A DNA stretch of 64,000 nt from Salvia splendens (taxonomy: Eukaryota > Streptophyta > Magnoliopsida > Lamiales > Lamiaceae). The notes under the pieces were generated by a model that saw nothing but the letters and a program-made list of their open reading frames with translations, ran no database searches and was not told where the DNA came from. Each line of letters begins with the position of its first letter. Position 1 is the stretch's first letter. Position numbers and translations under genes: made by a program. Shown piece after piece: positions 1 through 10,407 of the stretch. Location: NCBI RefSeq assembly GCF_004379255.2, contig NC_056045.1, forward strand, positions 11,001,593 to 11,065,592. The letters run 5' to 3'.

Positions 1-409
1 ACTTCCTCCGTACCGAGCAGTCATCCTCAACCGGCTGCGATGACTCGTCGACCGTCCACATTACGTGAACTGCGCCTCCGTTGGGGTCGATGTGTGCGAA
101 GAAGCAGTCGAAAAATCAAAACTGGGGCGATAGATGTTTTCCCCCCGGCGTCCCCTGCGTCGCTGGTAACCCTACCCCGACATCATCTGCACCCCGGGTG
201 CCCACCCCGGCATCATCTGCATACCGGGTGCCCACCCCGGCATCGCCGGTAACCCCCCGGCATACTCCCCCGGCTGCCATCCCGGACATCGTCTGCTGCC
301 ACGGGTACATGTTGTAGTACCCGGGCATCGGACCCTATCCACCTCCCACGGGTACTGGGGGAGTTTGAGACCCGCTCGTCATTGGAGTACATTCGTTGTT
401 GTTCTCCAT
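1..409 (-). pseudogene. N-terminal part of a Harbinger ORF1-like (Myb/SANT-type) protein, broken
   Basis: A minus-strand frame starts with ATG at 409-407 and reads MENNNECTP..., then continues in the same frame as a Pro/Gly/Tyr/Met-rich stretch (PGYYNMYPWQQ) and further to a segment reading HIDPNGGAVHVMWTVDES. Two in-frame stops break it: TAG at about 337-335 and TGA near 115. ORF1 of Harbinger elements is a DNA-binding partner of the transposase, and low-complexity N-termini are common. No Myb/SANT motif is visible before the window edge, so the name is inferred mainly from position inside the element. Confidence 0.4.
175..249. repeat. 30-bp tandem repeat inside the ORF1-like frame
   Basis: Two full 30-bp units (175-204 and 205-234) and half of a third follow each other. 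Each begins CCCCGRCATCATCTGCA and ends CCGGGTGCCCA. The period is a multiple of three, so the reading frame is kept and the protein gains a repeated DDAGVGTRG-like segment. Confidence 0.75.
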
Positions 410-529
410 TTCACGTTGTTGATCTTGTACATAAATTAAGATAGAAAGAGTACTCGTTAAAACAAGTGGTGCGAATGAAAATGACGTGCAAATCGCATAT
501 ATATAGTGTTTCGAAAATAAAAAAAATCC

Positions 530-672
530 GCTCGCCGGTCGCTCGCCGATCGGGAGGCTGCAATAGCGCCGAGCCGATCGGCGAGCGCTCGCCGGTTGCA
601 ATAGTTCGGCGAGTGGACCTGCGAGCGCCAAAAATCGGCAAGCCGGTGTGCTCGCCGCTATTGTGGATGCTC
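530..672. repeat. Subterminal GGCGAGC-rich repeats of the Harbinger-like end
   Basis: The motif CGCTCGCCG or its complement GGCGAGC occurs at least six times in both orientations within about 140 bp next to the terminus. Clustered subterminal repeats of this type are typical transposase-binding regions. GC content here is far above the flanks. Confidence 0.5.
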
Positions 673-675
673 TTA

Positions 676-1251
676 GTCCCTCATCCGTAAAGAGGAATTG
701 TCTCTTTTCCCTTACCATTTTTTTAGCAGATTTTGTGTTGCTATTACATTGAGATTTTTAATTGCTTTGTTTGCACTTTGCAGGTGGGGAATCTTGGCTG
801 CCACGAGCTGCTGCTTTTCTCCTGCTGTTCAAGGGCCTAGCCTGATGGGCCGGGTGGATGGGTCGCGACTTGGGCTTGGGGAAAGAAGGCCCAAGGTGAA
901 AGCAAAATAATATTTTGTTTCTTGAGTTTCTCTTTGGCCCATTGGCAACATTTTGTAATAGGATAGTACTCCACATTTCCCTTTTTTTTTCATTCATGTA
1001 AATTAAAGTGCTATCCAAGATGTATGCGAACGCTTTCGTCGGGGGAGAACCACTTCATAACCTTGTACAACTTCATTTGATTTCGTAACATGCATTAGAT
1101 GGTTTTAGTTCGTTCGATTATTACTTAGATTTTTATTTTGCGAACTAACAACGTCATGTAACAACGAAAGAGCAAAGAGTTCCATTTTTAAACAACGAAA
1201 CAAGGGAGCCATAATTTCTAGTTCGACATTAAACATAACGAAAGAGATAAT
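676..1251. other. Unassigned sequence between the Harbinger-like end and element A
   Basis: No coding frame of convincing length or composition is seen. The stretch has intron-like pyrimidine tracts ending in CAG near 780, and several GGCCCA/TGGGCC motifs at 830-940. It is then AT-rich up to the TSD of element A. It could be an old gene edge or old transposon sequence. Confidence 0.3.
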
Positions 1252-2356
1252 AAAAGTGTAATAGCCGAGACCTAGATTCTCGAGAATTCTTAAGAAATAA
1301 ATACCAGCTTTTATTTAACGAATGAAAGAGTATTTTTATTTCTTGAGAAAAGGTACAAATTACAGTTTTCAGAATCTCAAACTAAAGTTACAATCTTTGA
1401 CGACGAATTAAAAGTCGAGCTACTACACTATTACAGTTTGAAATCCCTAACAAATACTTTGGCCTTCGGCACCGGGCCGTCTCGGCCCCAGATTTTCAAG
1501 CGAGCCGGGAGGGCGAGACCACGAGGGAATACAACCCCGTTGGCCAGCCGCAACTCCTGCCAAAGCGCACAAGAAAGAGAATTAGTTGCATGAAATGGAG
1601 ACAACTAAAAGAAGTATAAAAGGGGAGGATAATACTACCTTTCCAGAAATGAGGAAGTGCTTGGGCTAAAGGGAGCAAGCCCAGCCGGCACCCTCCTCCA
1701 GCAGCTGCAGGGGCTCAGAAAGGCTGTGTTAAACCAGCTTGTACCCTCCTTTTTCCACCAGCCTTTGTCAAGAATATCCATAGCAAGTGCACCTGCAAAA
1801 AGGAGACAAAACTCATGAATGAGCTAAGGTACAATGCAGCACAAAACACCCTGCAAACTGATAACAAAAGAGGCTACAATGCCAATAAATGCCGAGTACA
1901 TCCCTGCGAGTTGCAGAGGGAACAGCCACTACAATGAAGCACCAGAATCAGTTACAAAAGAGGTCAAGAGAGCAGGGTAAGCTCTGCAGAGCTGCATAAG
2001 AGCAGCCTTTGTGCAGCTTTCAGTTACAAGCTGGGCATAAGTATGCCAACCTCACCCTCGGTTCCACCCTCTTTTGCATAACTTTTTTTCACTAAACGGA
2101 GCAGCAAGTGGAGAAGCAAGGGAGATCAAGACCGAGGAGGGGAGCATCTTAACAAGTTCAGGGGAAGTGCAAGGGAAAGGTAACACCCATCAGCTCAAAC
2201 CTTAAGTCTAATAGCATCATTTCGAGCATGATAGAAACAAATCATGAAACGAATAGGTGAGTAAAACACTAGCAAGCCCCACGGCTATTACAGACAGTGT
2301 GTTTGGCCTCAGATATCACATAAGCAATGCTAGGACCTCAGTTTTCAAAGTGGCCC

Positions 2357-2967
2357 TCAAGGATCAATAAAAACAATCCACATAGCTGCTGCCTTAGGAA
2401 ACGAACTCAAGGATAGAACTTTAGAAAAGATGGAGAACTTAGCTTTAAGAACAGATGCGGCAGTATGAGTCGCCGCCGGCGGCCAGTGACGCCGAGAGCT
2501 GGAGCCATCTTCACGAGCGGCCAGCGGCGACATCGGAGGGACGACGGCGAGCACCGCTAACCCCAGCAGCTGCTGCGCGAGCGCCGGAGGGTGTCGATGC
2601 TGCCTCGCGAAGGGGGCAGCGACGAAAGGTGCCGGCGGAAGGAGTCCTGCGACGAGCTCGCCGGAGAGGTGACGGCACCGGCAGGAGCGTGTGCTGCCTC
2701 GGCGCAACGGGGAGACCCGACGGAGGCGGCTACACAGTCGCGGCGTCGGCTGGAGACGGAGGCGACATCGGCTTCGCGTCGGTAGGCTGTACCCAACGTG
2801 AGACGCAGAGAGGGAAGACGTCGACGGCGCGAGCCCACCAAGCTCCAGTGATGGCGCCGGCGATGGTGGTGCGTGGTGGCTGGTGTGGCGGTGAAATCCG
2901 CCGAGGAAGGAGAAGAAGATTAGGAATTTGCCTTTGTTTTGAGATTTGGGGATTTGAATCTTGTTGA
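2357..2967 (-). other. GC-rich block inside LTR A, gene-leader-like on the minus strand
   Basis: This block is strikingly GC- and CpG-rich in an otherwise AT-rich LTR. It is open in several frames on both strands (up to 170 codons on plus, 116 on minus), as expected from composition alone. Read on the minus strand it looks like a plant 5' leader, and further along there is a pyrimidine tract ending CTTTTTGCAG then GTGCAC (about 1790), which resembles a splice acceptor. The same block is in the 3' LTR at 11508-12118. I do not claim a protein. A captured host gene edge or an antisense promoter of the LTR are both possible. Confidence 0.4.
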
Positions 2968-3008
2968 AGATGAAATGAGAGAGAGCCGACAGCTTTGGGG
3001 TATGGAGT

Positions 3009-3088
3009 TGGGCCTCCCCAATATTTTAAAACACTTGGGCCTGGAATTAATTAAGTTGGGCCAGATACAACAGAAATTAAAATGGGCC
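3009..3088. promoter_or_regulatory. Cluster of four TGGGCC (site II-like) motifs in LTR A
   Basis: TGGGCC occurs at 3009-3014, 3036-3041, 3057-3062 and 3083-3088. Site II elements (TGGGCC/T) are known binding sites of TCP-type factors in plant promoters, often clustered. They lie next to the GC-rich block on the side where a minus-strand promoter would be expected. The function is inferred; the motif cluster is seen. Confidence 0.4.
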
Positions 3089-3679
3089 ATTGCCCCTCTT
3101 TAATTAGTTTGGACCACAAAGCTTAATTTTGGTTGGAACCATTATCTTAGATTAATTCCAAGAGTTAATGGAATTAATTCCTTAAGCCACGGAAGAAAAG
3201 AACTTATAAGTCGTGAGTGAAATAAAAGCCAATAAATAATTAAGCGGACTTTAATAGTCACAAAAAGTATTTTAAAAATACTTAAGAATAATCCGGGAAT
3301 ATATATTATACCCAAACAGATCAGTCGGTTTCGGAACAAATTAAATCGCCGATTTAATTAAAGATTTTAGATCTCTAATATTTAGAAAGAAAGAGATAAA
3401 ATAAAAGATCACGCTTAGGCATGCATTCATGCAAGATCAATGATTACTTAAAGCCTAATTTAAGTATTAAATTTTTGTAAAGGAACGTCGTCGCTCGACG
3501 CGTAATCTCAGGACAGGAAAGCACCGTTTTGCAGGAGTTTAAGCAATTGAGGTGGGCCTTTCTTTCTCCTCTTTCTTTTAAAGTGTATTTATATGAAAAC
3601 ATGATTATTTGAATGAGTTGTCATGCCATGTTTTGTTTTGTGATTGCCTATCTGTTAAATCGAATTCGGGTCCCAGTAG

Positions 3680-3803
3680 GGCAGTGAGCCAGCGCCAAGT
3701 CGACCTCAAACCCTACTCGGACTAGTGTACACTTAGGGACTGTGAGCTAGCGCAAGGTTGGCCGGTCTAGGGGTCGTGAGCTAGCGCCAGGTTGGCCGAC
3801 CCA
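3680..3803 (+). repeat. Threefold GTGAGCYAGCGC repeat in the 3' part of LTR A
   Basis: The motif, followed by CAAG or AGGTTGGCCG, appears near 3684, 3738 and 3773. It recurs in the 3' LTR, and a related form is visible in reverse in solo LTR G near 47880. It appears to be a conserved part of this chromovirus LTR family. Confidence 0.6.
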
Positions 3804-4355
3804 GTGATCGTGGAATGTGGCCACATTCCCGATTCACACAGCTGATATGGCATATCATCAGAAGTTTAAAAGACTGCAGTCCATTTCAGAAAGAAATAAC
3901 AGATTTTAGTGACCGGGACTTGTTTTCAGAAAAACCCCGCGTTCACTCAGCTTGGCTGACAATTAAAAGAAAAACAGTTTTCGGCATAAGCCACTGAGTA
4001 TATCAAGTACTCAGCCCTGCATATTGTTTTCCTTAATGTGCAGGTCGATCGATCGAGGCAGAGGAGGTGTTAGGACAGAAGACTAAATAAGTAGAAGGAT
4101 AGCTGGTGTAGTATGTCTTCATACATATTACATCTGTCTTGGTACTCTTCCGTTGCGCATATTTTAGAACTTGCTTTTAGCAAGGACAATTGTTCCATAA
4201 CTACTCTGATTCAGTATAATTTGTACCCTCAACACATTTCAGACAATGTTTTCCTTTGATCTAAGCATCTTATGATGAGTTGAGACAGCTTCAGTAAGTT
4301 TTAGTCGCGATATAGCTACACTTTCTTTGACTAGGGAGATGTGGTCGTGACAGAG

Positions 4356-4368
4356 TGGTATCAGAGCA
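4356..4368 (+). other. Primer binding site of element A (tRNA-iMet type)
   Basis: TGGTATCAGAGCA begins three bases after the 5' LTR. TGGTATCAGAGC is the standard primer site complementary to the 3' end of plant initiator methionine tRNA. Confidence 0.9.
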
Positions 4369-4440
4369 CCTTTCTTTCGCTCTGACCCAAGAACCTTCCT
4401 TCTAAGCCTCAGTCCAGAAAAGATAGTACTAGGCTAGAAA

Positions 4441-7400
4441 ATGAACAGAATGTTAAGTACAAGATCCCAACACCTCAGCTCGACACGATCAACTGCAGCA
4501 AGAACAGGGGTCGACGCCCGCTCGTCCAGGAAAAAAAAAAATTTAAAAAAAAAAAAAATTTTATTATTTAAAAAGAAAATAAATTTTATGAGATTTTCAG
4601 AAAAAGAAAAGAATTTTCACAGCCCTTTATGGGGACGAAAATGTTTATTTGAGATGTTTGCAAGAGGCAAAGTAATAGCTGATACTTTGCATGAGATATG
4701 CTTAAGGTATCTGTAACTTATGAGCTTGACATGAATGTGTGAGTGTCATGTGGACTATGTATGTGAACCTAGAGTGCTTTAGAAAAGTACCTTAGGTGAG
4801 ACTTTCAGGATCAAGTACTAGCAGAATAAGAATTTGTTACCGCCTTCCAGGGCGACGAGACCAACTAAAACCCATCAGTTTGGGCAAGCTTCAAATTCCA
4901 AGGAATTATGAGAAAGAAAAGACGAGCCAAAAAGTACTATTGTACTACTTATAGACAGCAATTAAAGGAAGTCCATTCTTTTAAGCACACAGATAGTATA
5001 CATATATATATGTATACTAGACGATGAACCAAGAAGTTCCCAATGTCTTTACAAAGACCAAGTTATAACGAAAATAGTTTACTTTCCAGCCTGTTCGGGA
5101 GATGCATCCCTACACGGAAAGAGATCGTACCCGCGATCTAGTAAAGTGATCTAATGTGGCGTAACAAGCCCAAGTGGCTACGTGATCCAGAAGCGATACT
5201 TATAGCGTGCTACGAAGCACGATGGAGAATGTAATGTTTTACCAGAATTAGCGTTTATCATAGTTATCGAGAACGATATGAAAGTATGACCTCCAGCTGC
5301 AGTTATCAGTTTAACAGCACGAGGAACCCCATCTTGGAATGTATGGTTTCCCAGAACGCGTTTATCATGTGCGAGCTCCACAAGAAAAACAAGGGAGTGT
5401 CACATAACTAGAACCGATGATTATAATCAATAGTACTTACTTGGATTCCAATGAAATCCCTTCTAAGAGTCCTTCCAAGGACGATACCCTCGTCTATTCA
5501 GACTCTAGTTTTGACTCGCAAGTACCATGTCAGTGTTCCTTTTTCTGTGCGAGGTTTGACTCATTTCCAGCTTATGGACTGCAGTCCTTTTGACTCATCG
5601 TACATAAGGAGTAAAGTTTTGACTGTTTAAGCTCCAGTCGTAAACCCTAAATTCTACAGTTGTTCATATCTATGATCTTCGGAATGAGCGTATTCTTCAG
5701 ACATTCTTTGAACCTCCGGGACAACGATGTCATGTCGGCTATTAAGACCTTTGATTGACTCACGTTCTGCAAGTAGTACGCCACTTTCATTCTCTTCAGG
5801 AAAGCGGTGACTCAGTTTCAGTTCCCAAATTTGGGATACTCTTATGTTCCAAGCATCGTTATTTGTTGTTGCCTCCTTTGAGCCAAAATATTGGTGATTT
5901 ATATCTCGATTTCTTGGACCTATGCAATGAAATTTCATTCTTACGATGCTTACGTTGTGATCCCCAGAGTGATCAAGACAGTTAAACATTTTCCTCAGGG
6001 AATTTCATGTGGTGCTGGAACTTTTTACCTCCCTATTTTGAAATCCTACAAAGGTGAAATTTTTCGACCTCGATTCCAGTACATGTATTATTCCTAGTCT
6101 CGGAATTTTTCTGCAGCTCGAAGTTAAGGCAAGCATATTGCACCTTTCCCTAACGAGCTTGCCCTAGCTGATTTTTTCGGAATAGTTCATTTCAGTGCGT
6201 TGCCTTAATGAACCTATGAAATCATTGATGTGATTTTGTTATTCCATATCAAGATGCCTTTGAAACATGATCAATGTTCCTTCATTGCAATCGCCTACGT
6301 TTATAAATTTTCGTGGTTGATCATCTTAGGCGATGACATGTTTGAACCACTGTCCTTGATGCTCAGATCCTTTCAGTTTAATTGGACAACTGTATTGTCC
6401 TATTTTGCAGCTTACTATGGGAATTTACAGTTAATTCATTTCCATCCAGTTTTCATGACCTATCTCATGATTATTTCTAGCTCCCACCAGGGGTGAGCCT
6501 CAGCTTCTATGAGTTTACCTGGAAACCAGTTGAGCTACGTAGTTCTTTGAATGAACTCAGTACTTACCTTCAAGGTCGATTATCGACGAAAAATACACAT
6601 AAGTTGAACAAGAGATGTTATTCTTGTCCAGTTGGGTATTCAGGAGCCCTTCAAATTTTCAGTCATACTCTCTTGTGTGAATAATAATCCAAGTTAAGAC
6701 TATTAGATTAATCATTGAGTTATTGATACGAGGCTAGCAGAAAAAGGCATGGTCTCAGTTTCTTTCAGATACGCATAATAAATACGTCCCCATGGAGACA
6801 CGTGCAGGAAATGATGCACCAACCAGAAGCGTCGCATAACCGACAGCAAAGCGTTAAATACTTCGAATCTACGTACCGCTTGTGACCAGCAGGTGGAAGA
6901 TCGAATATTTTGTTGTATAGAGAAGCAACTAGCCTTGAGTAGAGAAATATCAAGGAATATTTGTGGATTAAATGATGTCCGAAGACGTAAAAGACCTATA
7001 TGGTAGTTTGAACGATCAAAATGCTTACTCCGAGTAAGATAAGTAAGCCACAAGAACAAGGACTCAATCATGGGCATGTAATGAAAGCCATGGAGAAAGT
7101 ACGAGTGTATTCGTAGTTTATGTTTGACGGAACAAATCCCATCAGCAAAAGGGATTCGTCTAAGAGGTGGCCAGGAAAAGCTAAAACTGGAGAGACATTC
7201 GGGAAAGAGGAAAGCTTGATAGCATCGCTACCCTCACAATCCCTACTGTGAAAGGAAGAACCAAAATTCTCCTTTAAAGAGTTATCGGAGAAGAACCGAT
7301 TGGGAGCCCTATAATACAGAGCAAGGGCAAACGTTAGCAGTAAAACGGGAAGAAGTATTCTACGATTTGCCACACCTCAGTTAAGCGGCTCAGAAAGGAG

Positions 7401-7840
7401 CTGTCAATAGAATTTTGTGTTAATCTAGACACGAGATCTAGATCACTTTGGAAAGTCATGCCAGATTATTTCACCACGAATCGCTCAGTCGAACCAAAAG
7501 AGCATGGAGACGGTAGCATTGGGAGAAAGAAGCCAACACCTCCACATGCACAGATCCAGTATTCAAGGTTTAATGCGAGTAGAATAAAGTCTATGCTAAA
7601 TCATGACAAAGAATCGCGGTAAACACAAAAGCATCTTGAAAACGATGAAAGTAGACTACCTCAACTAAGCGAGAGGTTACGAGGTCATTAGGCCAGCTCA
7701 ATGACTACGATTACGATCGATACAAGCATTTGAGAACTTGGTATCTGACGATGAAATCTAAAACGAGGAATGGCCTCAACAGCCAGACGAAATGAAACGT
7801 CTAATGGACGACTTGAATCAGTCATATTATCTCTGTCACC
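4441..7840 (+). other. Interior of element A without recognisable gag or protease
   Basis: A start codon at 4441 opens a Ser/Thr/Arg-rich peptide (MNRMLSTRSQHLSSTRS) that resembles chromovirus gag starts, but the frame runs at once into long A and T runs (4530-4600) and stops. From there to about 7840 I see only short frames on both strands and no zinc knuckle or DSG/DTG protease motif. The region corresponds in position to gag-protease but its sequence is decayed or replaced. Short minus-strand frames (for example 7068-7373) show no recognisable motif. Confidence 0.5.
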
Positions 7841-7849
7841 AGATAGAAT

Positions 7850-8840
7850 GACGCTTAAGGAACAAACAAGAACTTAAGACCCAGTTACAAGAATAAGTAG
7901 ACCTGGATTCATCTGACTCAGTGTATCGCTTTTGGGCGCAACAGTACTCTTCGTGAAGAAGAAGGATGGAACTTTGCGAATGTGTGTCGACTAACGAGAG
8001 CTGAACAAGTTAACCCTCAAGAACAAGTACCTTTACTAAGAATCGACGACCTCTTCGACCAGCTGCGAGGAGGTGGTGTATTCTCGAGGATGCACTTGAG
8101 GACCACCTTAGAGACGTTAAGAGCCGAGAAACTCTATGCTAAGTTTAGCAAGTGTGAGTTCTGGCTTAACGAAGTGAACTTCCTTAGACACAAAGTGACA
8201 GCAGAAGGGATCCGAGTGAACCCTGCTAAAGTTGAAGTCCTGCAACATTGGCAGTCACCAGCGACGCCCAGTTAAATTCGGAGCTTCCTAGCACTGGCAG
8301 GATACTACCGACGATTCATGGAAGGATTTTCTAAGATAGCAAGGCCAATGACTCAACAGCTCAAGAAAAGAGTTAAAGTCGATTGGACCCCAGAATGTGA
8401 AGCAAGCCTCCAACTGCTAAAGGAAAAGTTGACCACAAGACCAGTTCGACTATGTGGTGTATACAGATGCATCGAAGGTCGGACTCGGGTGCGTACTGAC
8501 GCAGAAGGGCAAGGTGATAGCATATGCGTCTCGCCAGTTGAGGCCGCACGAGTTGAACTACCCAACGCACGACTTGGAATTAGCAGCAGTGGTACACGCT
8601 TTGAAGATTGGGAGACATCACCTCTATGGAGTCCGATGTGAGATCTTCACGGATCATAAGAGTCTCAAATACTCTTCGAGCAGAAGGATCTGAATATGAG
8701 ACAACGCAGATGGCTGGAACTAGTCAAAGACTACGACTGTGGTATAAATTACCACCCAGGCAAAGCAAATGTGGTAGCAGATGCCTTGAGCGGAAAGACT
8801 GCGCCTCAAGTGGCTACCTTCCTCACACAAGAGGAAGAGC
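7850..8840 (+). pseudogene. Reverse transcriptase and RNase H of element A, core deleted
   Basis: Chromovirus RT is recognisable from VKKKDGTLRMCVD (about 7952-7990; the next Tyr codon is a TAA stop), through RIDDLFDQLRGGGVFS (8040-8090), directly into HLRTTLETLRAEKLYAKFSKCEFWL. The segment that normally lies between, about 85 residues with the FxDD catalytic motif, is missing, and the junction near 8092 is in frame. RNase H ([36 protein letters not shown]) follows with frameshifts near 8444 and 8676 and a stop at 8273. The enzyme cannot be active. Confidence 0.9.
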
Positions 8841-10362
8841 TTATCCGGGAATTCGCCAAGATGCGACTAGAGATAGTAAGAGCCCCGGAGACAGTGGACA
8901 GTAAGATTTCCACCTTGGTCATAGAACCAGATTTAAGAGCCAAAATCATTAACGCCCAGAGATACGATGAAGCCCTGGAAAAGGTTCGTCTCAGAGTGAG
9001 GACCGGACAGGGAGATAGTTACAGCGAAGAGGCGGATAATGCTCTCGTTTTCAAAGGGAGGTTATGCGTACCCAACGAGGAGGCACTTAGGAACGAGATC
9101 ATGAGTGAAGCTCATGAGACACCCTACACTGCCCATCCTGGAAGTACGAAGATGTATCAGGACTTAAAGAAGCAGTTTTGGTGGGATGGCACGAAGAGAA
9201 GCATAGCATCGTTTGTAGAAAGATGTCTGGCCTGCCAGCAAGTGAAGGCTTTGCATCAACGACCCTATGGAAAGTTGCAGCCTCTCGAGATTTCAGAATG
9301 GAAATGGGAGCATATAGCAATGGATTTTGTGACAGGATTGCCAAAATCACAACGAGGAAAACACAGCCATCTGGGTGATTATATATCGCCTCACCAAAAG
9401 TGCTCACTTCATACCAATTCGTATCACATACGGATCAGGCAAGTTGGCACAGATTTATGTGCAAGAGATCATACGCCTGCATGGTGTACCAGTAACGATC
9501 ACTTCAGATCGAGATTCAAAATTTACTTCTAGATTTTGGATAAGCCTACAGCGAGAGTTAGGCACTCAGCTGAATTTCAGCACAGCATTCCATCCACAGA
9601 CGGACGGACAGTCCGAAAGGACGATTCAGACATTAGAAGATATGTTAAGAGCCGTAGTGCTCGACCGTGGAGTAAGTTGGGAGATAGTACTTCCACTTAT
9701 AGAGTTTGCCTACAACAACAGTTACCAGGCAACTATTGATATGACCCCATATGAGGCACTCTATGGGGAGAAGTGTAGATCACCACTTTACTGGGATGAA
9801 GTTGGTGAGAGGAGGATTCTCGGACCAGACTCGGTAGAGGAAAATGCTAGAAATTGTCCGACAGATCCGCGAAAGAATCAAAGAAGCTCAAGATAGACAG
9901 AAATCCTATGCAGATGCTCGCAGAACGGATTTACAGTTCAAGGCAGGAGACAAGGTCTTTCTGAAAGTATTCCCATTGAAAGGGACAACCAGATTTGGCG
10001 TCAAGGGCAAGCTGAAACCGCGTTTCATCGGACCTTACGAGATCCTAGAAACAGTCGGCCCTGTGGCATACAGATTAGCGCTCCCGCCGAGCTTCGGGAA
10101 TGTCCACAACGTGTTTCATGTATCACAGTTGAGAAAGTATGTGTTTGACCCCAAACACATAGTACACCAAGAGGAGATGGTGTTAGAACCAGATTTGAGC
10201 TATGAAGAAAAGCCAGGAACAATTCTGGACAGAAAAGTTGGAGAGTTGAGAAATAAAAATATTGTAACAGTGAAGGTCCTATGGAGGCATCACGGCCGCG
10301 AGGAGGCGACGTGGGAGCTCGAGGACCAGATGAAAGAGAAGTACCCACAGCTTTTTACCTAA
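8841..10362 (+). pseudogene. Integrase with chromodomain of element A, frameshifted
   Basis: In order: an HHCC zinc finger (HETPYTAHPG... CLACQQVK, about 9110-9245), the catalytic core with Asp in MDFVTGLPK, Asp in TSDRDSKF and Glu in DGQSERTIQ, a GPY/F module (FIGPYEILETVGPVAYRL) and a C-terminal chromodomain (PGTILDRKV... VKVLWRHHGREEATWE, about 10215-10350). All three DDE residues are visible. Frameshifts near 9366 and 9840 break it into three frames. Chromodomains steer integration toward marked chromatin. The frame ends with TAA at 10360. Confidence 0.92.
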
Positions 10363-10394
10363 CCGAGACAAAATTTCGGGACGAAATTTTTGTT

Positions 10395-10407
10395 AAGGGG
10401 GGTAGAA
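10395..10407 (+). other. Polypurine tract of element A
   Basis: AAGGGGGGTAGAA lies directly before the 3' LTR. It sits in the sequence context (CGGGACGAAATTTTTGT upstream) that is common at the 3' end of Tekay-type elements. It primes plus-strand DNA synthesis. Confidence 0.85.

Larger units (their letters stand above)
1..672 (-). mobile_element. PIF/Harbinger-like DNA transposon, one end only
   Basis: The right terminus reads (on the minus strand) GAGCATCCACAATAGCGGCG, which is the style of PIF/Harbinger terminal repeats in eudicots, and it is followed at 673-675 by TTA, the target preferred by this superfamily. The inner side carries an ORF1-like frame on the minus strand. The other terminus lies outside the window, so the TSD cannot be confirmed. 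The assignment rests on terminus style, TTA and ORF position; a MITE relative is possible. Confidence 0.5.
1257..4352 (+). repeat. 5' LTR of element A (3096 bp)
   Basis: It matches 10408-13503 with no net length change. By eye I find eight substitutions, all transitions (for example 2765/11916 and 3090/12241), about 0.26 percent. The LTR is unusually long. It holds a GC-rich, gene-like block on its minus strand (2357-2967), four TGGGCC motifs, and a 3' part with repeated GTGAGCYAGCGC motifs shared with related chromovirus LTRs. Confidence 0.95.

Noticed and set aside
2357..2967. Overlapping open frames of 94-170 codons in LTR A (and at 11508-12118) as real genes
   Set aside because: GC-rich sequence keeps several frames on both strands open; no motif is recognisable and the frames are duplicated only because the LTR is.
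4356..4368. tRNA gene at primer sites (also 55033 and 56020)
   Set aside because: Only the 12-13 bases complementary to the tRNA 3' end are present; no cloverleaf.
7068..7373. Minus-strand membrane-like protein in the interior of A
   Set aside because: A hydrophobic start exists but there is no conserved motif, no neighbour in the same sense, and the region is decayed retroelement.
9099..10348. Minus-strand frames opposite the integrase of A (9099-9407 and 10025-10348)
   Set aside because: They are shadows of the integrase and chromodomain frames and show no motif.
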